Below, in pieces: positions 12,601-23,115 of a stretch of 64,000 nucleotides of DNA. Source of the stretch: Carex sylvatica. Taxonomy: Eukaryota; Streptophyta; Magnoliopsida; Poales; Cyperaceae. A program made the translations under genes and the position numbers. Below the pieces are notes generated by a model that worked only from the letters and a program-made list of their open reading frames with translations, did no database searches and had not been told where the DNA came from. The stretch's first letter is position 1; every line of letters begins with the position of its first letter. The stretch covers positions 248,001 to 312,000 of the forward strand of contig CAXKVR010000045.1 in assembly GCA_964058845.1 (NCBI GenBank), in the 5' to 3' direction.

Positions 12601-13298
12601 AGAGAAAAAAAAAATTATGATTAAGAATATTGAGCATTAGCATTTGATGGTGTAAGAAGATATGGTGTTAGTTGTTATGATCATCAACTTGTTCGAGAGA
12701 CTTAACTCGGTACTCAGAGATGCACAATCACTACATGTCACAGCATTTGTTGTTGCTATTTTTTTATAGAGTAAACCAAGCTTTTGTTGAGCGTAGCGAA
12801 TTAGGAAGAAAAATGACAACCTAGTTGTGTCCTAAAATTATTGACAAAATACGCTCTCGACAATTTGCATCTTGCGGGTATGACAGTTTGGTCCATGTGA
12901 ATTTAAGGTTAATATTGGAACCTCAGCATATCCGGTGACAATAAGCGAAAGTTCATCACATTGTGTATGTCAAGTATTTAGACTTACCGGTCTTTCTTGT
13001 AGTCATATGTGGGCTTGTTGCGGTGAACAATGGCATAGAATAATTTTTCATACACTTTGTCATGATTGATATTTCACTCAGATGTATCGAAATGCATACT
13101 CTGTCCGGTTTTATTCCATACCAGACAAGAGATTTTGACCGAGCATTAAAAGATCAACTGTGCTCTCTACTGCACTTAGGAATAAAAATGGTCGTCCGAA
13201 GTCAACTCGCATACATAATTCAATGGATATGAGAAAAATAATTGGTGCAACAAACCATAAATGCTCGCATTGCAGTGAGCTTGGCCATTATAAAAAGA
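9661..13298 (+). pseudogene. Decayed Mutator-like (MuDR/MULE) transposase, split by a solo LTR
   Basis: Blocks in order: an acidic repetitive N-terminus (9680-9780); a MuDR-type DNA-binding segment near 9960-10050 (KKSKACRYTC, then NCRWRL); an HRNCTSALICEKI block (10132-10170); then after the solo LTR a DLPRYL-type block (about 11810) and the DDE core with VVSVDGTHLYGKY near 11935-11970 followed by PIAFAICDKENRDNW; a SWIM-like CSHMWA near 12990-13010; and a zinc knuckle CSHCSELGH near 13270-13290. Stops and frameshifts are frequent, so it is dead. No Mutator terminal inverted repeats were found. The LTR at 10307-11787 interrupts it, and another LTR begins at its 3' end. Confidence 0.85.
10307..11787 (+). 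mobile_element. Solo LTR, family A (Athila-like), inside the MULE
   Basis: Begins TGATATC and ends ATCA, 1481 bp, flanked by perfect 5-bp duplications TACGG (10302-10306 and 11788-11792). Removing it plus one TACGG restores continuity of the transposase. Its 3' part matches the reverse complement of the LTRs at 34087-35576 and 39863-41348 (ACTTTGTA terminus and the conserved GGATCGATAC block near 11660). It carries three dyad pairs centred at 10483/10504, 10584/10605 and 11430/11451, each 21 bp apart. Confidence 0.92.
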
Positions 13299-14361
13299 TG
13301 TCCACAACTTTCTTTTTGAGTATTTGTGCAGGTTCATGACAAGTGAATGATCAGTAATTACACATCAAAAATGAATTAATGAACGGTAATACAACATCAA
13401 GAATGTAGTTATGAAGTACAAGACACTGGATAGCAAAATTATTAACTCAAGATTAATAATAACGTATATGTAAGACTGGTAAAATAAGCTTGAGATTGAC
13501 CTAAGTGAGGTCTACCGTCGTAACGGTCCTGTGACCGTTACAACGGAATAAATAAATCCTCTACAAAACCCATAATGCATAAAATTGGGTTTAGCGTCAT
13601 ATAACGCTAAACCAGTCAGAGGATTTTCGTTGTGGGAACCATTGTAATGGTCATGGACCGTTATCAACAGTATCCACCGTTACACTCCAAACCGCTCAGA
13701 TTAACCTACCGTTGTAACGGTCTAGGGGACCGTTACAACGATCAATGGTCAGCACTACTTACTTTCTTTTTATCATATCTCTATAAATAGAAGTTATACC
13801 AAAGTTTGGAGGATTGCTCTAACCGCCTCCAACTTTAATATTTTGTATTTACAGATCTAAAAAAAGCTGTTGTTGCTTGTGCACTCAAACTTCAGTATAC
13901 ACAATCAATCTCAAGCTTATTCAATCAATCAACCAACTCCTAAAGTGATCATGCGTGATCGAATCATTTACTACTTCGAGCCTTGTGCTCACCTAGCAAT
14001 CCTTGAGTCCTCGCGAATCAGATTTTCTTTTGAGCCTTCAGTACTCCTATTAGGGCCGTGTGACTTTCTAGAAGATTGTAAGGGCTCACCGGTTCTACTT
14101 TATAATCATTTCTCATGGGTAAAGAAAGGCACGCCATCTAGAAGGTCGCGAGCCCCGAAGACGTAGGCGTTAGTGCCGAACTCTATAAACAACTCTTGTG
14201 TCAATTGTCCTTAAACTCTACTATATACTTTACATTTAGTTTAGGACAAAGTTATTCTAGTTTCCGCCAAGAATAACTTATAGACACGCTAGAATATTAT
14301 TAAATAGACAAAAATATAAAAGACCTATCTACCCTCCCTCTAAGTGCCTTTGGGACCAACA
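13299..14361 (+). mobile_element. Solo LTR, family B (copia-like), copy 1
   Basis: Same family, opposite orientation, as 44794-45906 and 48875-50104. The right end is GGGACCAACA (LTR terminus CCAACA); the left end is eroded and begins near TGTCCAC. Flanks ATAAAAAGA and ATAAAAATA may be the remnant of a target duplication. A TATAAAT box lies at 13792-13798. Upstream of it are CCGTT-NN-AACGG-type dyads centred at about 13520.5/13540.5, 13644.5/13664 and 13714.5/13735.5. A 98-codon frame at 13870 recurs in copy 2 and has no protein homology that I recognise. Confidence 0.75.
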
Positions 14362-15100
14362 ATAAAAATATACTTAGTTACTCTAATTCTACTTTCATTC
14401 GGACCACAAACGCAAGATCCTACTATGTAGTAGTGTTGGGTGTCGATCCACAGGGATAAATATTTAAATAATTAACAACGTCTACTAGTTTAGGTTCTCA
14501 GGTTTGATTGAATTTGTTTGTAAATAATTAGATAAGTTTGTTTTATACAGTTTGCTATGTCTAGATTTAAGGCAGAGGTGCTAATTGCAAGTAAATCACA
14601 TAAATAGGGAGCATATAGGGTTTAGGTAATCTCCTTCTAAATCAATCAAAATATAATTATGACGTTCTTATCTATCCGCATATGGTACTGTCACTACTTC
14701 ATGCGATATAGATCATCCCGCAAAGCAACCCGCACATGGTACTATCATTCCCTTTGGACACCAAGGGTTTCAGCCTTATGAGAATTTGAAAGGTTCTCCA
14801 ATATTTCGATTGGCTTATGGGGAACAATTCAGATTATTACAGGATATGTAATCTAATTGACTTACTCACACCAACCCAATTAATCACGTCCCCATTCTAC
14901 CCGCCAAGTAGAATCCCTAAACCCTACTTATTACTAAGTAAATTCGTAATTATAATTTGACATGCAATATATAGTCGATATCCTGCCAAGGGAGCCAACT
15001 GGGTTCTAACCCTAGACTTTGAACCACTGTCAAGTCTCGTTAGTCGAAGTGTTATAATTCTTAACTTGTATTCCCCTCACACCGAAAAACAATGACTTAA
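14362..15100 (-). repeat. Partial LTR of another Athila-like family
   Basis: Near 14420-14455 it contains the block shared by all Athila-like LTRs in this window ('gtgtcgatccacagggata', preceded by 'caagatcctac'), which marks the 3' part of a minus-strand LTR. The remainder (14500-15090) has an LTR-like noncoding character, with a repeated 'cgcatatggtac'/'cgcacatggtac' motif at about 14677 and 14730. Neither boundary is clear. Confidence 0.5.
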
Positions 15101-15753
15101 CACCTATGTTGCATGGATACGGGTACAGCTATCGTATCGTATACGATACATATACAGCGATACGAAAATTTTCAAAAATCAAAGATACGATACACCTATT
15201 ATTATTTATTATTATTTTATTAATATTATTAATTTATCACTTATATTGTACAAATTCAAAAAATTTACCATACAAAAGTACAAGTATCTATTCAATAATA
15301 TAGCTACTTAGAACATGACAACAAATAAGAAGTATTATAGTGGTAAATGCGAGAGAAGGATACTCAACTGATTCAAGGTTCGATCCCAGCTGGCACTGTA
15401 GAAAATGTTTTGCAACAACACAGTTTATGCGCGGTGTATGGTGTATTGCTGGTGTATGGTGCACGGTTCAAACTGCATAACGCATCGCTGGATGATGGTG
15501 CAGCAAATTTGAGCCGCATCTCTGTGAGTTAATGCGTATCGGAGAATGTATCAATGGATTGAGGATATGACAGCTCATATGATACTCCATACGTGTTGGA
15601 GGCGTGTCAGTGTCGGACACGAGTACGAGGGAGGGCCATTCAGGAATATCAGGGGAACATAGCTTAACACCTATTGGTATGTGGAGGACATTGGTATATA
15701 GCATACATAATTATGTATGCGTCAGTGTCAGACACGAATACGAGGGAGGGCCA
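15101..15753. repeat. Dispersed 'GATACG' repeat, target of the family C insertion
   Basis: Rich in CGTATC/GATACG, including the palindrome GTATCGTATACGATAC near 15133-15150, and in GTGTCGGACAC-type words near 15605-15625. A unit containing 'ggccattcaggaatatcagg' and 'cacctattggtatgtggagg' occurs at about 15635-15710 and again after the 15754-18656 insertion. Related sequence is at 29630-29800. No coding content. Confidence 0.6.
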
Positions 15754-18656
15754 TGTTGCACCAAAAATGTATAGTACAAAGTTTCAGTACAACAAACTGT
15801 ACCTTTTAACCTTAAATACACTTTCAGTTCAGATTGCAAGTATACAATCCTACCGTGTAGTATATTATCGGGTATCGATCCACAGGGAATATGGACAATT
15901 ACTAGGTTTAGACTTATTAATTAATTTCAGAAAATAATAAAAAGAAGTAAGTGCAATAAAATAGAATAAGGGGGGTTTGTTTAAATAGTCCTAAGTTGGG
16001 TTTAATACCCGAGAAGAATTGTAAACAATAGATGTAAAAATAAAGAAAGTGAATATTGGTTTGTTTTCAAGAATTGGGAAATCTAGGGGTATTCGGTCTA
16101 CAATTCCTTGTTAATTCTATCTATTTGGTATTTGTTTAAATTCATGTATGATTTGATAAGGTTTCTAACCTAATATGTCATTAAGGGTCACTTTCGTGAA
16201 TTAATAACGTGCCTAAGCAATTCGGACTTCACAGTTACGTCCTTCATCCTAGCTACCTAGACCATAAACTCTTGTTAGTCTCTCATCTCCTCAAATATTG
16301 GTACTTCACAGTTACGTCCTTCATACCAATATTTGATTCAATTTGAGATGTCCTAATAAGGGTATGACTTCACAGTTACGTCCTTCACCAAGTCCCTAAC
16401 CCTAATTTTTGTAGTTCCGGTTTGATTTCGCAGTTGGTTAGACCTTAATCAAAACCTAAGGTATTTGTGTTCATAATTGGTACTCTCCTCTCGTCCTAAC
16501 TTCTTTGGTTCTTTCGAATCCAAAGCGAAACTACATCGATTTTAAGTACTAATTATGTAGTTAACATAAATTATAAATCTCAGAAATTAGCATCAAATCC
16601 CATAAAATAATCATAATAAAAACAAATAACCGAATAAGATACAATTAAACAAGTTCATGCATTGACCTAAATCCCTAGAAAGAGATCTACTCTCTCTTGG
16701 AGAGATCCATTACAAAAGTTGGCAAAAATAAGAAGAAATGAAATAAAGAAATAGTTACACCCTTTATTGAATCAAGAACCTCAATCTTGCCTTCTTCTTG
16801 CTTGAACCTTATTTTCCTTCCTTGAAAAACTTTCGGAACTCCTAGAATGGCTGCAGATTTATTGCTATATCTCAATGAAAATTGGATGTGAGATGTGAGA
16901 GTTGTATGATATGTGATCCCCCATGAGATGTGTAGAGATCTCCCTTATATAGCAAAAGACTATACCTGATTTAGAGGCTAGAAGGTGGGGTTAGTGGGTG
17001 CTATTTTTGACTTGATTCCCTGAACTGATGTGTTCAAATTTAGCTGTCAAAAATCGTCCCTGGCTCGCTAAAAATAGAATTCGTGTTGAAAATGTGTAAT
17101 TATGGCAGTCTGCGGGTTTAGTGCGTCCGCACTGTATATGAGTGCGGGTGGATGACCCGCACTGGAGCATGTGACGCGCAGTTTCTGAAATTGGCTAAGT
17201 GTTGAGTGCGGGTTGCTGGGCCGCACTGGGTTCTCAGTGCGGACGCACTGGGCTCGAACTTTTTCTGGATTGCGCTGAGATGGTGGAAATTTGGCTAAGT
17301 GAGGAGTGCGTCCGCACTGTGTGTGAGTGCGGGTGGATACCCGCACTGAGAAGTATTTTCGGTAATTTTCATCTTTTCCTGCATTCTAAAGCCAAACAAC
17401 CACAGTAACTTGATTCTAGGTGTATTTTATTTACTTTATATTCAAAATACAAGATATATGGAGCTATTTTATGATAAAAACAAGATAGAATAGTTATATA
17501 ATTTATGCTTATCAAATTCCCCCAAGCTTGAACATTGCTTGTCCCCAAGCAACATCTAAACTTGGACTACAATTCAATCTCTAATTTAACCTCATATATC
17601 AAGTATAAATTTCTCAAACTAGGATAAATTTGTATGAGCTTGCCAAAATTTAAAAATCGCAATGTAAATTTTCTACAAATTTAAAGTTCAACCCTTGACT
17701 AATTATGGTTCACCCCACAATTCGATTATTCTAACTTTCATTTCCTTAAAGACTTAGAATTTGTAAACTTCGGATATCTAAATTTGTTACAAAAAATGCA
17801 TTCTTATTTGTGGAAATTCTTTTAAAAATCCCCCAAGTTTGGATCAAGCTTAGGTTAGAAAGTCGCGGACATCGTGTGTTGGTATTTGCAAAATTTAATT
17901 TTTATTTTTTTGCTTTTATTTTATGACACTATAAATCTTTATCCTTATGACAAAATCGGTTAGTTATAGATAACTAATTCATACCCAACTGTTTTAATTC
18001 AAAAGTGCATTTGCATGCTCATGGTTCAACCCTTCCATGACACGAACCCACATTTTTAGTGCGAACCCGGTCACTTTATCGGGCAAACTAGCGGAGCAAA
18101 GTGTCAATGATTCATTGCTATAAGTACGTCATATTGCCGTAACATAAGCAAGCGGAATCTTATTTTCTTTCTAAAAAAATTTCAATTTTGAACAATTTTT
18201 CAACATTTTTGCAAGATATCATGAATACACACATCCTTAGGCATTAAATCATACCTATGGATATCCCGATCTTTCTAAATTCATTTTCTACATATAAGAT
18301 ACATATTCAACAAAATAAATTTAAATTTCTAAGTTTTTATTTTCGTAAACCTTTATTTTCAATAAGTTTTTTCGCCAATTTATGTGGTTATTTCTAATTA
18401 TTCCAAGGGCATCCCTAAAAAATTCGTTAAAATTCTCATTAAAATTTCTAATTTTTCGACAATCACTCAAATTTATCAAAAATTTTGTTTTTGCCAACTT
18501 TTAACACAAAAATTAAACATGATTTTATAATTTATGCCTAATTAGACAATTAAGTCTAATTATGTAAGACTCTGTGTTTATAACTTCGTAAAACATCTTG
18601 ACAAATTTGTAATTTCAAGCATTTAAGTTAAAAATCACAAATCCTACTCAAGGTCA
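15754..18656 (-). mobile_element. Athila-like family C element: 3' LTR plus internal remnant, flanked by GGCCA
   Basis: Left part (about 15754-17513) is an LTR in minus orientation: TG TTGCACC terminus, the 'tatcgggtatcgatccacag' block near 15868, a TATATAAG box at 16944-16951, and its other end at TTATCA near 17513. Next is a polypurine tract (GCTTGGGGGAATT on the minus strand) and about 1.1 kb aligning with internal sequence of the 34087 element ('cccccaagcttgaac', 'ttcaccccacaa', 'aagcttaggttagaaagt'). Perfect GGCCA duplications sit at 15749-15753 and 18657-18661, and the outer flanks match the repeat copy at 15635, so the boundaries are firm. No 5' LTR is seen. It carries three AGTGCG-type dyad pairs (17120-17347). 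Confidence 0.75.
17120..17347. repeat. Family C dyad array upstream of the LTR TATA box
   Basis: Three pairs. Each joins a short dyad AGTGCG-2 nt-CGCACT (17120-17133, 17236-17249, 17305-17318) with a wide dyad AGTGCG-10/11 nt-CGCACT (17141-17163, 17205-17227, 17326-17347). Centre-to-centre spacing within pairs is about 25-26 bp. In minus-strand LTR orientation the array lies 175-390 bp upstream of the TATA box. Confidence 0.8.
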
Positions 18657-19068
18657 GGCCATTCAGGAGTATCAGGGTAACATAGTTTAACACCTATTGG
18701 TATGTGGAGTACATTGGTATATAGTAGACATAGATTAACACCTATTGGTATGTGAAGGACATTGGTATATAGTAGACATAATTATGTATGCAAGGATACG
18801 ATTCAATAACAATTCAAAGAATAATAAAATCTCAAATAGACATAAATAAATATATTAAAACATAATATAGAATTTGATACACCCAAATTCTAGAGATGAG
18901 AAGATTGAATTCTCAAAGCCATGACAAAATAAAAATAAAAAAATAAAAAAATATAACCACAATCCTTGAAGATTGAAGAACTCTTACCTCCTTAAATAAT
19001 GCTTTTTCTCTTGCCTTTGACTTCGAGAGCTTCCCTTCTTTTCTCCAGAATTTATTTTTGAGGTGTTT
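18657..19068. repeat. Continuation of the dispersed repeat, then AT-rich spacer
   Basis: 18657-18800 continues the repeat interrupted by the family C insertion, with a partial tandem copy of the 'cacctattggtatgtg' unit (about 18685 and 18740). 18800-19068 is AT-rich and holds nothing I can identify. Confidence 0.5.
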
Positions 19069-19892
19069 GGCTTTAAATTGAAAAAAAAAAAAAAAAATAG
19101 AGATCTTGTTTTATTTTTCAGTTGTTTGGTTTGTAAGAACTTACAATTCTGGAAAAACAAATTAAGTTGCCTGATCACTTAACAGTTCAATAGAATTGGT
19201 TCACAATTCATTTTACGGAGAGAGATGCTCTGGAACTTTTTGAGAGAGATCAAATGAGAAACATAATTCTGCATATGGATTCTTTCTAGCAGGATTTTTT
19301 TTTAAAAAAAGAGATTTTTTTGTTTATTTTATCTCTCTGTTTTAGCTTAGCTGTTTTAAGCATTCCATTTTTTTTTGTATTGTAGTTACATAATCCTCTT
19401 AACTTTTTATCATTTATCATAATATATTCAAATGAAAGCTGGACCTTCAATTTTTCTCATAGTTCATAAACAAAAATCATATTTTAAATTTAAATTTTCA
19501 AACATAATGTTCTCTCGATCGGCTGTCTTTCCCTTATCTTTGGGGATGGCCACATCCAGCTGCAGCATCATTATTTTTCTTATCTTTATTTATTGCTACA
19601 TCATCGTTTCTATTTTGAATAATGATATTTAATTAAGTTACTGTGGCCAATTAATACCAGTTTTAAATTCGAATTTTGAACCATTCTAAAACGGTTGTGA
19701 TCTAGCCATCTAACCTAGTTGTGGAAATGCAAGGGGCGGATCTGTCAACAGTATGATACCTATATTTTATTTGACTAATATGGATATCGAAAATTAAAGC
19801 AGATTACAGTTATGCAAATCATGATAGTTAGTTGGTAACTAATTTTGGTACGAACTGAATTATTAACTAATGAATATATAATACTGATATAC
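19069..19892 (+). repeat. Left arm of a large inverted repeat
   Basis: Matches the reverse complement of 21167-22427 for about 820 bp with high similarity, beginning at 'ggctttaaattg' plus an A-tract and ending near 'aatactgatatacca'. Landmarks: 'tagagatcttgttttatttt', 'ctgcatatggattctttcta', 'ggatggccacatccagctgc', 'ccaattaataccagttttaa'. The uninterrupted target word ATCTGTCAA occurs once, near 19740. No protein-coding similarity. Confidence 0.88.
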
Positions 19893-20915
19893 CAGAAATT
19901 TATATAAATTGGCATTTTCCGTACTTAGAATTAATTACATATTTATATTTTAATTTTATATTAGTAATTATGATTATATATGTGTGACATGATAAGTTTT
20001 GATGATTTATTTGTAAAAATAATAAAATTATTATATTTATATTTTATACTAGCATTTCGTTATCTGCTAATCTTAACGGGTATGGGTAGGGTAGGATAAG
20101 AGAAATTCTTAACGGATATGGATAGAGTATGAGTAAGGTCAATTTTTAGTGGGTATGAATATAAAAATAGTTTCACCCTATCCGTATCGTACCCATTGAC
20201 ACCCCTAAATATTACTCGGTTAAAAGTTTATTGAAAATTAGTCGACAAATACGGCTGTGATACGGCAGCGGTTTGCTCCCGTGATTCAAGCCATAATACG
20301 GCAGCGGCAATGCGATACATTTCATGATCACGACCGTTTAAGGCCGACCTAAGATTCTTTTTGAAATTGAATTTTGTTTGCTCCCGGCCAGCAGCAACGC
20401 GATACATTTCATGACCGTCTAAGGCCAACCTAAATTCCTTTTGAAATTGAATTTTATTTGCTCCCGTGATTCGAATTGCAAACTCACATCATCTACCAAG
20501 AGCATCAAAATTCTCAACCACTATATTAGACAATCTTTTGTGATTTACGCTAATAATTATACTATTTAATATATATTTGGGTTAAACCTTTAATTATTTT
20601 GTACAAATTTGATTTAAATTATGATTAATCTAAATATCATAAATAAAATAATAATAATAATATATATAAAGACATACCATTTTTAAGATTTATGAAAATT
20701 ATTGTATCCGTATCCGATAAGATACCTTAAAAGTATCCATGTAACGTAACGTAGGATTCTGGTATAAAATATGGGTGAGATTTATAAATTTTTATTTGTT
20801 ATACCAAAAGTACAAGTAAAATACAAGTTAAAATATGCATGAGATTTTTGCATTAATTTGGATTATTTTTTTTCTTGCTTCTAACGTGAGTGGTTAGAAA
20901 AAGAAAAAGTGGTAA
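19893..20915. other. Spacer of the inverted repeat; tandem units and duplicated sequence
   Basis: 20228-20470 holds an imperfect tandem duplication: 'ttgctccc' and 'gcgatacatttcatga' with 'ttttgaaattgaatttt' occur twice. 20690-20915 ('gtgagtggttagaaaa', 'ggattattttttt') matches 50560-50740, next to the second transporter copy, so it may belong to the same segmental duplication. The rest is AT-rich with no gene. Confidence 0.6.
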
Positions 20916-21145
20916 CATTACTAGAATTTTCTCTTTTTTTAAGAGTAGCATCTGTATTTTCAAGAGTATGAAGGACCCTTGAAAAAAAAATCGGATTTGC
21001 TGACACATCGAATCCTTTTCAAGGGTAGACTCTTAAAAATAGTAGCGCATGAAAATACCTGATGCCAACCCTTGAAAATGCTTGTTATCCACCCTTGAAA
21101 AAAGTCATTTTCGGGTCCTAGAAAAAAGTGTGAATTATAATAGTG
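20916..21145. mobile_element. Small CACTA-type MITE
   Basis: Ends CATTACTAGAATTTT and (reverse complement of the right end) CACTATTATAATTC; a TAA triplet flanks both sides (20913-20915 and 21146-21148), the 3-bp duplication typical of CACTA elements. Inside, the word CCCTTGAAAA recurs in a subterminal pattern. The related sequence near 50720-50760 lacks this insertion and reads straight from 'gtggttagaaaa' into 'gtaagcac', in effect an empty site. Confidence 0.75.
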
Positions 21146-21166
21146 TAAGCACTTTTTTTCCTACAA

Positions 21167-22427
21167 GGGTCATTGATTGGTATGCCAGTATTATATATTC
21201 ATTAGTTAATTCAGTTCGTACCAAAATTAGTTACCAACTAACTATCATGATTTGCATGACTGTAATCTGCTTTAATTCTCGATATCCATATTAGTCAAAT
21301 AAAATATAGGTATCATACTGTTGACAGATGAGGAGGGCTCAAATGCACCATTATTTTAGTGCTCCAATATGCACCACGTCCTTTATCTTTATTTTTAAAG
21401 TCTGAATAGTCGATTCGAACCGCTAAACATGATCTTCATAATAATATATATTTGGAGACCAAATTTTATATATTTTTTTTAAATTTACTATTTTTTTAGA
21501 TAGATACAATATGACTTTATCGAATGGTCTAGAATCTCCTTAAAATGTGATTTGGTATCTATCATAAAAAATAGTAAATAAATTCTAAAAAATAGAAAAT
21601 TTGGTCTCCAAGCATATTTTATTATGAAGATCATGTTGAGTGTTTGAATCGACTGTTCGAATTTTGAAAATAGAGATAAAGGACGTGGTGTATATTGAAA
21701 CATCAAAATAATAGTGCATTTGAACCCTCCTCGTTGACAGATCCGCCCCTTGCATTTCCACAACTAGGCTAGATGGCTAAATCACAACCGTTTTGGAATG
21801 GTTCAAAATTCGAATTTAAAACTGGTATTAATTGGCCACAGTAACTTAATTAAATATCATTATTCAAAATAGCAACGATGATGTAGCAATCAATAAAGAT
21901 AAGAAAAATAATGATGCTGCAGCTGGATGTGGCCATCCCTAAAGATAAGGTAAAGACAGCCGATCAAGAGAACATTATGTTTGAAAATTTAAATTTAAAT
22001 TTAAAATATGATTTTTGTTTATGAACTATGGGAAAAATTGAAGGTCCAGCCTTCATTTGAATATATTATGATAAATGATAAAAAGTTAAGAGGATTCTGT
22101 AACTACAATACAAAACAATGGGAATGCTTAAAACAGCTAAGTTAAAACAGATAGAAAAAATAAACAAAAAAATCTCTCTGTTTTTTTTTTTTTTTTTTAA
22201 ATCCTGCTAGAAAGAATCCATATGCAGAATTATGTTTTCCATTTGATCTCTCTCAAAAATTTCCAGAGCATCTTTCTCTCCGTAAAATGAATTGTGAATC
22301 AATTCTATTGAACCGTTAAGTGATCAAGCAACTTAATTTGTTTTTTAAGAATTGTAACTTCTTACAAACCAAACACCTCAAAAATAAAACAAGATCTCTA
22401 TTTTTTTTTTTTTTTTTAAATTTAAAG
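21167..22427 (-). repeat. Right arm of the large inverted repeat
   Basis: Reverse-complement partner of 19069-19892. It is longer only because a 403-bp MITE is inserted (21330-21732). It starts near 'ttgattggtatgccagta' and ends at 'aaatttaaagcccgtagg'. The arms are separated by about 1.27 kb. Confidence 0.88.
21330..21732. mobile_element. Mutator-type MITE with 10-bp target duplication
   Basis: Inverted termini GAGGAGGG(C/T)TCAAATGCAC on both ends, extending with mismatches for about 60 bp (ACCACGTCCTTTATC is shared). Flanked by perfect 10-bp copies of GTTGACAGAT (21320-21329 and 21733-21742). Mutator elements usually make 9-bp duplications (range about 8-11). The uninserted target is preserved in the opposite arm near 19740. 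No coding capacity. Confidence 0.88.
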
Positions 22428-22646
22428 CCCGTAGGCTGCTTTCATTTATCAAGTTGACATTACATCAGATTGTAATAGAATTTAAAATGATAAATAGAAA
22501 GATATTTCTGGGACTTTCCTAAATTGCTATAGTTAATTTCTTGCATATCAAACGGCCCCAATATTATGCTAAAGAACCTCTTAATATGTCACAAGAAATG
22601 TACCTGTGAAAGAATGAAAGGAGAAGAAGTACAATATCACAGGAAT

Positions 22647-23115
22647 TTTTTTATGTAGAAATTAACAAAAAAGAAGAGAGAGAAACATAATTCATTAGAT
22701 TTTTCATTGATAAAAAGATCGGTAGGATTTCTATCGATTTTTAAAATAAAAAAGTATGAATTGGTAGAAATTCTACCGATCCTAACTTAGTTATCTGTGT
22801 TGTTTTAATTTGATGCATAGATGAAGGGAATTCTTTTATTAGATCTCTAGTAAATATAAAAAAAATCAAAAGGTAAATGGAATGTTTCTATTAATTATAT
22901 CTAAATTTTAAGATACTCTATCTATTTTTATAAAAAAAATTATATTTTACTAGAGAAAATTAAAAGGGAAAAAAGAAAAACTGATTTGCATTTCTAATTT
23001 TTTTTATTTTCAGAATTGGTAAAAATCTTACCGATTTTTTTATTAATAAAAAATCTAATGTACTCTATCCGTTTCTCTCTCTTCCTTTTTATTAATTTCT
23101 ACAGAAAAAAAAATT
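22647..23115. mobile_element. Foldback element with inverted repeats of about 125 bp
   Basis: Left repeat about 22647-22770 ('tagaaattaacaaaaaagaa', 'gagagagaaac', 'agatcggtaggatttctatc') pairs with 22985-23115 ('cggtttctctctcttccttt' with small changes, 'ttattaatttctacag'). A Mutator- or foldback-type MITE is likely. I could not define a target duplication and found no coding frame. Confidence 0.7.

Noticed and set aside
13870..14166. 98-codon frame with a similar minus-strand frame at 45104-45301
   Set aside because: Shared because both are in family B solo LTRs; no domain, and the frame is broken or lost in the third copy.
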